DNA from: Carnobacterium maltaromaticum DSM 20342
GTDB taxonomy: Bacteria > Bacillota > Bacilli > Lactobacillales > Carnobacteriaceae
DNA length: 64,000 bases
Direction: 5' to 3'
Assembly: GCF_000744945.1 (NCBI RefSeq)
Contig: NZ_JQMX01000001.1
Location: 372,001-436,000 of the forward strand
Of this stretch, positions 17,110 through 25,598 are shown one piece after another. The notes beneath the pieces are model-generated. The model was not told the DNA's origin. It was given only the letters and a program-made list of their open reading frames with translations, and ran no database searches. The stretch's first letter is position 1. The number at the start of each line of letters is the position of its first letter. Both the position numbers and the translations under genes were made by a program.

Positions 17110-17748
17110 ATGGAAAAAAAGTATTATGAAGTAAAAACAGTCACGATTGATCCGACTGCAATTGGTCTTTTTGGATTAGCAATCGTTACATTAGTAGCAT
17201 CTTCACAAAAATTAGGTTGGACTGAAGGAACAAGCGGTGTTATTCCTTGGGCGATTTTCTTAGGTGGTGTAGCACAATTAATTGCTTCAGCATATGATGC
17301 TAAGCATAACAATCTTTTTGGAGCAACAGCATTTGCGGCATACGGATTGTTTTGGTTAGGTACTGGTATGAGCTGGATGATTCAAAGTGGCTTGTTTGGA
17401 ACAGCTTTACAAGAGTCATTTGATGTGAAAGATTTAGGTTTTGCATTTATTGGTTATTTTATCTTTACCGTCTTTATGACAATTGGTGCGCTTGAAACAA
17501 ATAAAGTTCTATTTATTATTTTCTTTTTAATTGATTTTCTATTCCTAGGACTATTTATGTCAACATTAGGCATTGCACCTGAGTTTTTCCATATGATGGC
17601 AGCTATTGCAGAATTTTTAATCGCTGTATTCTCATTCTATGGTTGTGGAGCAGCTGTTTTAAATGGACATTTTGGGTATACCTTCTTACCAATTGGAAAA
17701 CCATTTGGCATTATTACAAAACCAAAATCTACAAAGAAAAAGAAATAA
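17110..17748 (+). CDS. AmiS/UreI-family channel (urea/amide transporter)
   Basis: A 212-residue membrane protein with six predicted helices and AmiS/UreI family blocks such as AIGLFGLAIVTLVASSQKLGW, GVIPWAIFLGG and FGATAFAAYGLFWL. Helicobacter UreI is a proton-gated urea channel and AmiS serves amidase operons. Relatives annotated as acetate or GPR1-like also share length, so the cargo is uncertain. No urease or amidase gene is in the window. The start is ATG 17110 behind AAAGGAG; an ATG at 17074 precedes the ribosome site. It has its own terminator. Confidence 0.75.
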   Translation: MEKKYYEVKTVTIDPTAIGLFGLAIVTLVASSQKLGWTEGTSGVIPWAIFLGGVAQLIASAYDAKHNNLFGATAFAAYGLFWLGTGMSWMIQSGLFGTALQESFDVKDLGFAFIGYFIFTVFMTIGALETNKVLFIIFFLIDFLFLGLFMSTLGIAPEFFHMMAAIAEFLIAVFSFYGCGAAVLNGHFGYTFLPIGKPFGIITKPKSTKKKK

Positions 17749-17758
17749 ATCATAAAAT

Positions 17759-17806
17759 GAAAAAGCATTGTGGATCTGAAGAATCAGATTCTCAATGCTT
17801 TTTTTG
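17759..17806 (+). terminator. Terminator between the AmiS/UreI gene and the convergent GNAT gene
   Basis: AAAAAGCATTG pairs with CAATGCTTTTTTT, with an inner GATCTGA/TCAGATT stem. It probably works in both directions. Confidence 0.85.
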
Positions 17807-17817
17807 ATTTGAAAAAA

Positions 17818-18255
17818 CTAAACTTGGCGCAACATATCTATATGTGGAATATCATCTTCTAAATAGATTTCAGAAATCGGTAGAAAACCAAAACTGCCAT
17901 AAAATTTTTCTAAATAAGCTTGAGCTTGGATTTCAATTTCGCGGTTAGGAAATTTCTCTTCAATGGTTTTTAAAATAGTTGAAAGAAGTTCTTTACCTAG
18001 TCCAGTTTTTCGATATTTTTGAGCAACGATAATTCGACCGAAATGGAGTCGTGGATCTTGCGCAATTATTCGTCCATAAGCCATAATTTCACCAGACTCA
18101 CTTTGTTTAAAGACATGAAGACTCGTTAAATCTAATTCGTCAATATCCTGATAAGGACAATTTTGTTCAACAACAAATATTTTAATCCGTTGTTGATAGA
18201 TATAAAAGAGTTCAGTAGTTGTTAATTCATTAAAATTTTTCACTTTCCAAGTCAT
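17818..18255 (-). CDS. ElaA-like GNAT N-acetyltransferase
   Basis: A 145-residue GNAT protein of the ElaA type. The N-terminal block YIYQQRIKIFVVEQNCPYQDID (in part) and the acetyl-CoA loop region RIIVAQKYRKTGLGKELL are characteristic. The substrate is unknown. The start at 18255 follows an AGGAGG ribosome site on the minus strand. It is divergent from recJ. Confidence 0.85.
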   Translation of the reverse strand: MTWKVKNFNELTTTELFYIYQQRIKIFVVEQNCPYQDIDELDLTSLHVFKQSESGEIMAYGRIIAQDPRLHFGRIIVAQKYRKTGLGKELLSTILKTIEEKFPNREIEIQAQAYLEKFYGSFGFLPISEIYLEDDIPHIDMLRQV

Positions 18256-18376
18256 GGTTAAAACCTCCTAAATGTTACAAAAAAAAGAACATCTCTAGTA
18301 TAAAGTTAAACGAATCAAGATACAACAAAAATAAAAAATAACATTGAAAGAGTTGCTACTCTATTGAGAGATAATT

Positions 18377-18385
18377 TGGTATAAT
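18377..18385 (+). promoter_or_regulatory. extended -10 promoter of recJ
   Basis: TGGTATAAT, a consensus extended -10, 23 bp before the recJ start. No convincing -35. Confidence 0.55.
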
Positions 18386-18407
18386 AAATAGGTTAGGAGT
18401 GATTTGA

Positions 18408-20738
18408 TTGTTGAAATCTCGAATGAACTGGAAATTAATAAATCAAGTAGTTGAACATAATAAAATAACTGAATTAAGTGAATCATTGTCTAGCTCGCCA
18501 TTATTCGCAGGGCTATTGCTAAACAGAGGGCTAGATACGAAGGAAAAGGCCGAAGCTTTTCTAACCCCTGATGAAAGTTGGATTCATGATCCGTTTTTAT
18601 TGTTTGATATGGATAAAGTAGTAGAACGGATTACGACTGCTATTGAAGCTGGCGAAAAAATTGTTGTCTACGGAGATTATGATGCTGATGGTGTCACAAG
18701 TACCTCTGTTTTAAAAGAAACGCTGGAGATGTTAGGGGCTGAAGTTGATTTTTATATCCCTAATCGTTTTACGGATGGATATGGACCGAATGTTCGTGTC
18801 TTTGAGGAACTAATTGAAGAGGGAGCAGGTTTAATTTTAACTTGTGATAACGGTGTTTCCGGACATGAAGCAATTCAAAAAGCCAATGAATTGGGTATTG
18901 ATGTGATTGTAACAGATCACCACGAGTTACCAGAAACTTTACCAGAGGCCTATGGAATTATCCATCCACGACATCCAGCAGGTGCTTATCCATTTGGTGA
19001 TTTAGCGGGAGTAGGTGTCGCATTTAAACTAGCAACAGCTCTTCTTGGAGAATTTCCAGTTGAGTTATTGGATTTAGTTGCGATTGGGACAATTGCTGAT
19101 TTGGTTTCATTGACTGGTGAAAACCGTGCTTTAGTCAAGCAAGGACTAGCAGTATTAAAATCATCTGAAAGAATTGGATTAAGTGCTTTAATTAAAGCGG
19201 CAGGAGTAACTCAAGAAGCTGTTACAGAAGAAACAGTTGGTTTTGCTTTAGCACCACGTTTAAATGCTGTTGGACGTCTTGGAGAAGCCAAGCCAGCTGT
19301 TGAATTACTAACTACTTTTGATGAAGAAGAAGCCGATAGTTTAGCAACTTTTATAAATAAGAAGAATGAAGAACGTCAAGCATATGTAGCTGAAATTACA
19401 GAAGAAGCTTTTCAAATGATTGCAGATTTAACCGAAGAGCCATCAGTCTATATTTTAGCACGTCAGAACTGGCATGAAGGTGTATTAGGTATCGTTGCTA
19501 GTAAAGTTGTTGAAAAAACGGGGAAACCGGCACTTGTTTTGAATATAGATGAAACAGAAAGTTATGTAAAAGGCTCTGGTCGAAGTATTTCATCGTATCA
19601 TTTATATGAGTCGATTAATGAGGTGCGAGGTTTAACAACTAGCTTCGGAGGACATCATATGGCTGTGGGCATCACGTTGCCAATGGAAAATATCGAATTA
19701 CTGCAAGAACAGTTAAATCTATTTTGGGAGCACCAAAATAATACTTCTGTTGCTGGTATTGAACTTTCAATTGATGAAAAAATCACATTATCAGAAATTA
19801 CGATTGCTACAATTGATGAAATTGATCGATTGGCGCCATTTGGAACGGGGAATCCGAAACCTAGTTTCTTAATTGAACATGTCTCAGGCCAAGATATTCG
19901 AAAAATTGGCGGCAACAATGCCCATTTAAAAATGAAAGCTGTTGATAAAGAAACATCATTGGATGTAATTGGCTTTCAATTTGGTCCAGTTGCTGATGAG
20001 ATGAATAAAGATGCCGAGGTTTCATTGGTTGGAAAACTCAGCGTGAATGAGTGGAATGGCAATAAAAAACCACAATTAATGTTAGAGGATATTGCTGTTG
20101 AGGGTCTTCAAATTTTTGATATGCGTGGTACTCATATTTCACCAACAATTTGGCAAGAGGATGCTTGTTTTGTCTTTTTCAATAAAAAAATACAAGAAAA
20201 GCAACAAACAAATATTCCGGCGGGCAGTCAAGTCGAGTTCATTGAGAATTTAGCTGAAGCAAGTGCTGTTACAACTACAAAAGAAAAAATTGTTTTTGTA
20301 GATTGTCCTAATCAAACAGAACTAGTAACTGAAATTCTTCGTAATACACAAGCTGAAAAAATAATCGCTTGTTTTTACAGTGGAGACGACTCATACTTGA
20401 ATGGCATGCCTAGTCGCCAACAGTTTGGTCAATTATTTAAATTTGCAGCAAGTCATCGTGATGTTGACATTCGTCACAAACTAAAAGTTCTATCAGATTA
20501 TTTAAAAATTAAAGAAAATAATTTAATTTTTATGATTAACGTGTTTTTTGAAGTTGGATTTGTTACAATAGAAAACGGCATAATGAATTTTGTTGAAAAT
20601 GCACCAAAAAGTGAATTGAGTGAAGCAGTGGTTTATAAAAACCGGTTAGAAAAAATAGAAGCTGAAAAATTGCTGGTCTATAGTCACTTTGCTGAACTTG
20701 AGACATGGTTAAAAGCACAATTAACAAACGAAGATTGA
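18408..20738 (+). CDS. recJ: single-stranded-DNA-specific exonuclease RecJ
   Basis: A 776-residue RecJ, the length seen in Bacilli, which have an extra C-terminal domain. The DHH phosphoesterase motifs are [16 protein letters not shown] near residue 85, CDNGVSG, and VTDHHELP near 167. The DHHA1 part includes [15 protein letters not shown] and FGGHHMAVG, and an OB domain follows. It degrades single-stranded DNA 5-prime to 3-prime in repair and recombination. The start is TTG 18408, nine bases after AGGAG. The next gene, apt, starts 17 bp after the stop, so the two are probably cotranscribed. Confidence 0.95.
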   Translation: MLKSRMNWKLINQVVEHNKITELSESLSSSPLFAGLLLNRGLDTKEKAEAFLTPDESWIHDPFLLFDMDKVVERITTAIEAGEKIVVYGDYDADGVTSTSVLKETLEMLGAEVDFYIPNRFTDGYGPNVRVFEELIEEGAGLILTCDNGVSGHEAIQKANELGIDVIVTDHHELPETLPEAYGIIHPRHPAGAYPFGDLAGVGVAFKLATALLGEFPVELLDLVAIGTIADLVSLTGENRALVKQGLAVLKSSERIGLSALIKAAGVTQEAVTEETVGFALAPRLNAVGRLGEAKPAVELLTTFDEEEADSLATFINKKNEERQAYVAEITEEAFQMIADLTEEPSVYILARQNWHEGVLGIVASKVVEKTGKPALVLNIDETESYVKGSGRSISSYHLYESINEVRGLTTSFGGHHMAVGITLPMENIELLQEQLNLFWEHQNNTSVAGIELSIDEKITLSEITIATIDEIDRLAPFGTGNPKPSFLIEHVSGQDIRKIGGNNAHLKMKAVDKETSLDVIGFQFGPVADEMNKDAEVSLVGKLSVNEWNGNKKPQLMLEDIAVEGLQIFDMRGTHISPTIWQEDACFVFFNKKIQEKQQTNIPAGSQVEFIENLAEASAVTTTKEKIVFVDCPNQTELVTEILRNTQAEKIIACFYSGDDSYLNGMPSRQQFGQLFKFAASHRDVDIRHKLKVLSDYLKIKENNLIFMINVFFEVGFVTIENGIMNFVENAPKSELSEAVVYKNRLEKIEAEKLLVYSHFAELETWLKAQLTNED

Positions 20739-20755
20739 ATGGAGGATTTTTGAAG

Positions 20756-21268
20756 ATGGATTTAAAAAAATATATAGCTGATGTACCTGATTTCCCTGAA
20801 AAAGGAATTATTTTTCGTGATATTTCACCTTTAATGGCTGATGGGGATGCATATCGTTATGCAACCAATCAAATTACTCAATATGCAAAAGACAAAGGTG
20901 TAGAAATGATTGTTGGGCCTGAAGCTCGTGGGTTTATTGTAGGATGTCCAGTCGCATATGAATTGGGAATTGGTTTTGCACCCGTTCGTAAAAAAGGAAA
21001 GCTCCCTCGTGAAACAATTGAGGTTAGCTATGGTCTTGAATACGGTTCTGATATTTTACAAGTTCATAAAGATGCGATTAAACCAGGGCAAAAAGTTTTA
21101 GTTTGTGATGATTTATTAGCAACTGGTGGAACAATCGCAGCAACTATTGAATTAATTGAAAAATTAGGTGGAGTAGTAGTTGGAACTGCCTTCTTTATTG
21201 AATTAACAGATTTAAATGGCCGAGATAAAATTAAAGGTTATGATATCTTTAATTTGATGGAATATTAA
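20756..21268 (+). CDS. apt: adenine phosphoribosyltransferase
   Basis: A 170-residue Apt, the usual length. The PRPP-binding motif is [13 protein letters not shown], with the family blocks [16 protein letters not shown] and [10 protein letters not shown]. It salvages adenine to AMP. The start is ATG 20756 behind GGAGG (20741-20745); an upstream in-frame ATG at 20705 lies inside recJ and precedes the ribosome site. The recJ-apt order is common in Bacilli. Confidence 0.95.
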   Translation: MDLKKYIADVPDFPEKGIIFRDISPLMADGDAYRYATNQITQYAKDKGVEMIVGPEARGFIVGCPVAYELGIGFAPVRKKGKLPRETIEVSYGLEYGSDILQVHKDAIKPGQKVLVCDDLLATGGTIAATIELIEKLGGVVVGTAFFIELTDLNGRDKIKGYDIFNLMEY

Positions 21269-21464
21269 GACTAGTAGCATTTTAGGCTTATTTAAAAGCG
21301 ATTTTAAAATTTTGTTTGAAAAAATGTAAATATTATTTTTAAATAAACAATTTTTTTGAACTAGTAGGTGAAGTTTTCATTAATTCAGTGGGTGAGTGTG
21401 TATCATTATCATTTGATACTAGAATTACTCCTATTGAAAACGAATGAAATTTATTATTTAAATC

Positions 21465-21493
21465 TAGACAAAATCCAGTTGTTTTGTTATAAT
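21465..21493 (+). promoter_or_regulatory. strong promoter ahead of the attenuated DUF2798 gene
   Basis: TAGACA (21465-21470), a 17-bp spacer and an extended -10 TGT-TATAAT ending at 21493. A terminator hairpin begins only about 20 bp after the expected transcription start. Confidence 0.65.
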
Positions 21494-21516
21494 TATCAAA
21501 CAGTGAACATTACAAG

Positions 21517-21562
21517 TAGACGTAGGAACCATCTGAACAGATGGGATTCTGCGTCTTTTTTT
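21517..21562 (+). terminator. leader terminator/attenuator before the DUF2798 gene
   Basis: AGACGTAG pairs with CTGCGTCT and CCATCT pairs with AGATGG around a GAAC loop, followed by TTTTTTT. It lies between the strong promoter at 21465-21493 and the gene at 21593. Either it attenuates the gene or the promoter makes a short RNA of about 60 nt. Confidence 0.65.
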
Positions 21563-21592
21563 GTTCTCTGAAAAAAAGATAGGAGATTGACA

Positions 21593-22093
21593 ATGAAACA
21601 TGATTTACGTTTACCCCAAAGTAGTAAAGAAGGACTTTTATACGGTATGATTATTTGTGGAATTACAGCATTTTTAATGACTTTTCTAAATATTTACCTC
21701 CAATTCTATACAGTAAATAAAGAGGTGCTATTTATTATTTTAAAAGCTTTTCCTTTATTTTTTATTGTGGCGATGTTACTGGAAAATTTTGTTATTAGTC
21801 GTTTTGCAAATAAACTAGTAGAAAAATATTCAGCAACTCAAGATAGCTTTAACGCTCACATTCTCTTTTCCATCTTCTTTACTGTGGTTGGAATGTCGTT
21901 TTGTATGACACTGATAGGCGATTTTATTGGACATGGATTTGTACTTGAGAAAGGGATTGTAGCTAGATTTTTAATGGCTTGGCCTAGAAACTTTGGTGTT
22001 GTTCTATTTATTGAACTATTGATTGCGCAACCACTAGCTCGAAAAGTAATGTCTACTATTCATCGTGAGAAATCTGAGAGCAACTTAGCTTAA
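21593..22093 (+). CDS. DUF2798 membrane protein
   Basis: A 166-residue protein with four predicted transmembrane helices (about 15-37, 47-65, 88-110 and 122-150), fitting two DUF2798 repeats. The phrases FPLFFIVAMLLENFVISRFANKL (in part) and AWPRNFGVVLFIE are typical. The function is unknown. The start is ATG 21593, seven bases after AGGAG; a TTG at 21587 would be too close. It is preceded by a promoter-terminator pair, suggesting regulated read-through. Confidence 0.75.
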   Translation: MKHDLRLPQSSKEGLLYGMIICGITAFLMTFLNIYLQFYTVNKEVLFIILKAFPLFFIVAMLLENFVISRFANKLVEKYSATQDSFNAHILFSIFFTVVGMSFCMTLIGDFIGHGFVLEKGIVARFLMAWPRNFGVVLFIELLIAQPLARKVMSTIHREKSESNLA

Positions 22094-22325
22094 GGTGGAA
22101 AATGCGAATGAATAGTAAAAAAAGATAAATTTTAGAATAGTTTAAGAGCAATAGAAAACCCATTAGATAGTTAGATATTGTTGTATAATCAATTATTTCC
22201 TAGTTTGATTCATGGCTAATATATTATTGGTAGTTATTTCAGCATTCATTATGAGAAAAGAATCAAAAGTAAAATAAGTAAATTTTTTCAATAAATAAAA
22301 CAATTAAAATTTTAGAATGTGAATC
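22094..22325. other. intergenic stretch after the DUF2798 gene
   Basis: AT-rich. It contains a -10-like TATAAT near 22182 and a 21-codon hydrophobic reading frame at 22212-22277 (MANILLVV...), without a good ribosome site. A terminator follows at 22326. The small frame is not called as a gene. Confidence 0.3.
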
Positions 22326-22369
22326 AAAAAAAGTTGCTGTACTAAGAATTTTAGTCAGCAACTTTTTTT
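22326..22369 (+). terminator. Bidirectional terminator between convergent genes
   Basis: AAAGTTGCTG pairs with CAGCAACTTT, with an inner ACTAA/TTAGT stem. A and T runs flank both sides. Confidence 0.85.
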
Positions 22370-22438
22370 ATGTTCACAATAAATAGTTGGAATTACAATT
22401 ATATCGATTTTTTTAAGGATAATAGCTTATCCGACTGG

Positions 22439-23334
22439 TTATCTTTTTGGTGCTCGGTAACCAGCAGCAACAGCTTCTTCAATGGTATTGAACCATTGGA
22501 CAACATTTGTCGTACGATCATAATAGGTGCTACCAGGAGTGTGATAAATGCCACTTTCGCTTCCTTTTATTAGTCCTTGTCCAGTTTCAACTTCTGCTGC
22601 TGTTTGAGCTTGTTGCTGTTCTTGTTCTTGAGCTATCCTAGCTTGTTCATCAGCAATTCTTTTTTCTTCCAGAGCTTTTTGTTCTTCTGCAATTTTACGT
22701 TCGGCCTCTAATTTTTCATTTGCAATTCTTTCTTTTTCTTTACTTTCAGATTCAGCTTTTTTTTGAGCTAGAGCTTCATTTGCTTCAACTGTATCCATTA
22801 TTTTTATTAACCGGTTAGATAATTCTTTATTTTCATTAGTTAAAGCAACGACCAGAGTGTTCGCTTTATCGTAGCTAGCTCTAGTAGGTTTCCTTTCGGC
22901 TAATTTGACTGCATTAGTGGCAGTTTTTAATTCTTTAGCAAGTTTTTCTTTCTTTATTTTTTTAGCTTCTGCTTCTAATTTTTTTTGCTCAGCCTCTTTT
23001 TTTGAATAGGGCTTAACAGAAACTTTTTTAGAGTAGGTTTCTCCGTTTATTTTAACTTTTAAAGTGAATGCTTTTTTTCTTTTGTTTTATTTTTTAAAGT
23101 TAGCGTAAATTTTCCTTTACTATCTGATTTTTCAGATTTAAACTTACCATAGTTGACTTTAGTCTTTTTCTTTGTAGTTCCAGATACTTTTGCTTCACCA
23201 TTTTTGTTTGCCATTACAGTTGATTTTTCCACTGTAATAAAGTCATTTTTTGCTTCATCCGCATTGACAAAAGCAGGGAATAGTGAACCATTTAACAAGA
23301 ATAGAAATACCAATACAACTTTTACATTTTTCAC
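22439..23334 (-). pseudogene. secreted sunset-domain protein, frameshifted in a homopolymer
   Basis: Two adjacent minus-strand frames join into one protein of about 298 residues if one A is added to the 7-A run at 23072-23078. The N-terminal part (GTG 23334, eight bases after GGAGG) has a signal peptide ending VNADEA and a short Lys-rich Ig-like region. The middle is a coiled coil rich in Lys, Glu and Ala. The C-terminus is a sunset-type domain with [21 protein letters not shown] and [11 protein letters not shown], often seen at the end of secreted Gram-positive proteins. Without repair, translation stops after 91 residues. It may be a real mutation, phase variation or a sequencing indel. Function unknown. 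Confidence 0.7.
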
Positions 23335-23471
23335 TTACATATCCTCCAATATTTTTAAGTGTAGTCTTTATTAGTTAAAGGCTCTAAAATATAGCATATC
23401 ATAATAATGATTCCTATGCTAATGAATTTTTATTTATTTTTTAATTTCATATGTATTTAAAGAGTTCACAT

Positions 23472-23505
23472 AAAAAAAAGCAAAAACCCACGAAAGGTTT
23501 TTGCT
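23472..23505 (-). terminator. Terminator of the small membrane gene at 23.5-23.8 kb
   Basis: AGCAAAAACC pairs with GGTTTTTGCT around a 7-base loop. Read on the minus strand, a T-run follows. Confidence 0.8.
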
Positions 23506-23519
23506 ACAAGTTAATTAAA

Positions 23520-23813
23520 TTAGGCTGTTTTTGTTTTAGGTTCGCGACCTAAGATAAATTCTAGTACAGTTAGTATGGCAAGTATACCAACAATGATGAT
23601 AAACCAACTGGATGTTGTTACACCGAAGTCCCATGTATTATAAATCCAAATTACGACCAAGCTGTAAATCATTGATAGAATATTTAAAGCACCAAAAGCC
23701 CATAAATTTCCATTTTCTTTGTTGTTTAGATACATAGCACAAAGACCTACGCTTAAAACAATCCAAGCTACTTGTACTAATAAACTAAACCAATAAAACA
23801 TAAATGCAACCAT
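23520..23813 (-). CDS. small integral membrane protein of unknown function
   Basis: A 97-residue protein with three predicted transmembrane helices (about 4-26, 36-57 and 66-90) and a short basic tail, GREPKTKTA. I do not recognise the family with confidence. The start is ATG 23813, seven bases after AAGGAGGA. A longer frame to 23939 would translate the intergenic repeat element upstream and is rejected. It stands alone, with a terminator after it and the repeat element (copy E2) immediately before it. Confidence 0.7.
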   Translation of the reverse strand: MVAFMFYWFSLLVQVAWIVLSVGLCAMYLNNKENGNLWAFGALNILSMIYSLVVIWIYNTWDFGVTTSSWFIIIVGILAILTVLEFILGREPKTKTA

Positions 23814-23830
23814 TAATAATTCCTCCTTAA

Positions 23831-23953
23831 TAATAAAAAGTTTGTTGAGCCGTCTAGGCCTGGCAGAAAAATAGGGAAATTTGATGTGACGCTTTTTGTC
23901 ACCTCGAAATTTCATCTTTTTTCCGAAGGCCTGGTTCAAAAGAACTAGCCTTT
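23831..23953 (-). repeat. dispersed intergenic rod-hairpin element (copy E2)
   Basis: Read on the minus strand, it starts AGGCTAGTTCTTTTGAACC and ends CGGCTCAACAAACTTTTT. The centre can fold with GAAATTT/AAATTTC and GTGAC/GTCAC helices around an AAAAAGC loop. It is in sense orientation, ends a few bases before the ribosome site of the membrane gene, and is a full-length copy. Confidence 0.7.
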
Positions 23954-24067
23954 ATCTACACCATAAATTTTAGCACAAATACAAGAAGATACAAATGAAA
24001 CGAATTGAAAACAAAAAAATAAAGCAAAAAGTGTGAGCTTTTTGCTTTATTTAGTGACTACATAGAT

Positions 24068-24691
24068 TTAAGAAATATGGCTGCGGTATAAACCGACAAC
24101 TTTACCTAAAATACTAACTTCATTCAGGATAATTGGCTCTAAAGCATCATTTTCAGGTTGCAGACGATAGTGTGTTTTTTCTTTGTAGAATCGTTTGCAT
24201 GTTGCTTCATCTTCATTGGTCATAGCAATAACAATATCACCATTATCTGCATTTGTTTGCTTACGAACAATGACATCATCTCCATCAAGTATGCCTGCAT
24301 TAATCATACTTTCTCCACGAATTTTTAACATAAATAAAGATTCGGGATCATAACTCAGATGAGGTGGAATTGGAAAATAATCAATGGCTTCCTCAACTGC
24401 TAAAATTGGTTCACCAGCAGTAACAGTTCCTAATAAAGGAATTTTATCAGATGGAACACCTAATTTTGAAAGGCCTAAACTGGTTAATTCAATTGCACGA
24501 GGTTTACTAGGATCTCGTTGGATGTAACCATTTTTTTCTAAACGTGATAGATGTCCATGGACAGTAGATGTAGAAGAAAGTGAGACTGCAGTACCAATTT
24601 CACGAACAGTCGGTGGATAACCTTTTAACTGCACTTGTTCATGTATGTACTGTAGTACCTCGATTTGTCTTGATTCTGGTGTTTTACGCAT
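24068..24691 (-). CDS. lexA: LexA repressor
   Basis: A 207-residue LexA. The N-terminal winged helix includes [20 protein letters not shown] (about 25-44). The self-cleavage site is Ala92-Gly93, and the catalytic dyad is Ser128 (GESM) and Lys166 (ATCKRF). RecA filaments trigger its autocleavage and derepress the SOS regulon. The start is ATG 24691; a GTG at 24703 directly abuts the AAGGGG ribosome site. Its promoter overlaps an SOS box, so it is autoregulated. It is divergent from ynzC, as in Bacillus. Confidence 0.95.
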   Translation of the reverse strand: MRKTPESRQIEVLQYIHEQVQLKGYPPTVREIGTAVSLSSTSTVHGHLSRLEKNGYIQRDPSKPRAIELTSLGLSKLGVPSDKIPLLGTVTAGEPILAVEEAIDYFPIPPHLSYDPESLFMLKIRGESMINAGILDGDDVIVRKQTNADNGDIVIAMTNEDEATCKRFYKEKTHYRLQPENDALEPIILNEVSILGKVVGLYRSHIS

Positions 24692-24731
24692 AAAATAGTG
24701 CACCCCTTTTCTTTCTTAATTTCTTATCTAT

Positions 24732-24760
24732 AGAATACCATAGATTGAAATGAAATTCAA
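24732..24760 (-). promoter_or_regulatory. lexA promoter
   Basis: On the minus strand the -35 is TTGAAT (24755-24760), the spacer is 17 bp, and the extended -10 is TGG-TATTCT (24732-24737). The SOS box overlaps the -35. Confidence 0.65.
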
Positions 24761-24771
24761 ACAGATGTTCG
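24758..24771 (-). promoter_or_regulatory. SOS box (LexA operator)
   Basis: CGAACATCTGTTTG on the minus strand matches the Gram-positive consensus CGAACRNRYGTTYG in both conserved half-sites. It overlaps the lexA -35, so LexA would repress its own gene. Confidence 0.85.
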
Positions 24772-24817
24772 CTTTTGTGGAGAATTAAGCAAAGGAATAT
24801 ATTTTTTTGGTTTTTTT

Positions 24818-24826
24818 TGGTATAGT
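24818..24826 (+). promoter_or_regulatory. extended -10 of ynzC
   Basis: TGGTATAGT, a near-consensus extended -10, 35 bp before the ynzC start. The SOS box is about 50 bp upstream of it, so direct LexA control of this promoter is doubtful. Confidence 0.45.
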
Positions 24827-24860
24827 ATGAAGAGAAGATAAGAGAGATGGAGTGATTAAA

Positions 24861-25100
24861 GTGTTAGAAAAAAATAAAATGAGTCGAATTAATGAACTAG
24901 CTAATAAAGCTAAAAAGGAAGGTTTGACTATAACTGAACAAGCAGAGCAAAAACAGTTACGTGAAGAATATTTAACAGCATTTCGCGGTGGGATGCGCCA
25001 TCATATCGAAGGAATGAAGGTTGTTGATGATGAAGGAAATGATGTAACTCCTGAGAAGTTAAAAGATATTCAAAAAGAAAAAGGACTTCATGGTCGTTAA
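24861..25100 (+). CDS. ynzC: DUF896 (YnzC-family) protein
   Basis: A 79-residue helical protein of the DUF896 family. It has [15 protein letters not shown] near the N-terminus and [11 protein letters not shown] near the end. In Bacillus, ynzC is the last gene of the SOS-controlled yneA-yneB-ynzC operon opposite lexA. Here yneA and yneB are missing and ynzC faces lexA directly. The start is GTG 24861, eight bases after GGAG; an upstream GTG at 24852 lies in the ribosome site. Function unknown. Confidence 0.8.
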   Translation: MLEKNKMSRINELANKAKKEGLTITEQAEQKQLREEYLTAFRGGMRHHIEGMKVVDDEGNDVTPEKLKDIQKEKGLHGR

Positions 25101-25128
25101 TCCCTTGTTGTCTATTTGTATTTTTAAA

Positions 25129-25160
25129 AGAATTCAGATTGTTTTCTGAGTTCTTTTTTC
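25129..25160 (+). terminator. Terminator of ynzC
   Basis: AAGAATTCAG pairs with CTGAGTTCTT (with one mismatch), followed by TTTTCT. Confidence 0.65.
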
Positions 25161-25539
25161 TGTTTAAACAATAAATGGTTAATTTAATTTTATAAGCAGT
25201 GCTGTAATTTAATGATTTTTTAAATTAGTCAAAATTTACTTAAACGATAAAAAGCGGATTAAAGAAATCTAGGAAATAAATAGAGCAATGGCATGTATCG
25301 AAATTAAAAGAATCTAAAGAATAAGAAATATAAAATGCTTAATAGTAGTGAAAAATACCTAAATAAATTTTTGGACAAAATAAAGTGTTGTGAGAATTTT
25401 AAAACTAAATAGGAGCCAAATAGACCAATTGATTAAAATCTTCACATAAAAATAAAAAATAATATAAGTGAAAAATACCTAAAAATGAACGTTTAGTTGT
25501 TATTAAACGAAAAAACGATTAAATTCTTTGTAGAAAGCG
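25161..25539. other. AT-rich intergenic region upstream of transketolase with a 16-bp direct repeat
   Basis: About 380 bp without a gene. The string AGTGAAAAATACCTAAA occurs twice (25347-25363 and 25467-25483), 120 bp apart. A/T-rich tracts separate the copies. No hairpin of note was found. Confidence 0.5.
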
Positions 25540-25568
25540 TTGCACAAATACAAATAAAACAGTAGAAT
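25540..25568 (+). promoter_or_regulatory. transketolase promoter with an overlapping cre-like core
   Basis: TTGCAC (25540-25545), a 17-bp spacer and TAGAAT (25563-25568). A GAAAGCGTT core at 25533-25541 resembles the middle of a cre site and overlaps the -35, but the outer positions match poorly. Confidence 0.55.
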
Positions 25569-25598
25569 AAAGATATTAAAACCGAGAGGATGATTTAA

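Noticed and set aside
21368..21571. A 67-codon open frame between apt and the DUF2798 gene
   Set aside because: It runs through the promoter and the terminator hairpin, has no ribosome site and no recognisable domain.
23814..23939. N-terminal extension of the small membrane gene
   Set aside because: The added 42 residues translate the repeat element, and a good AAGGAGGA site sits before the downstream ATG.
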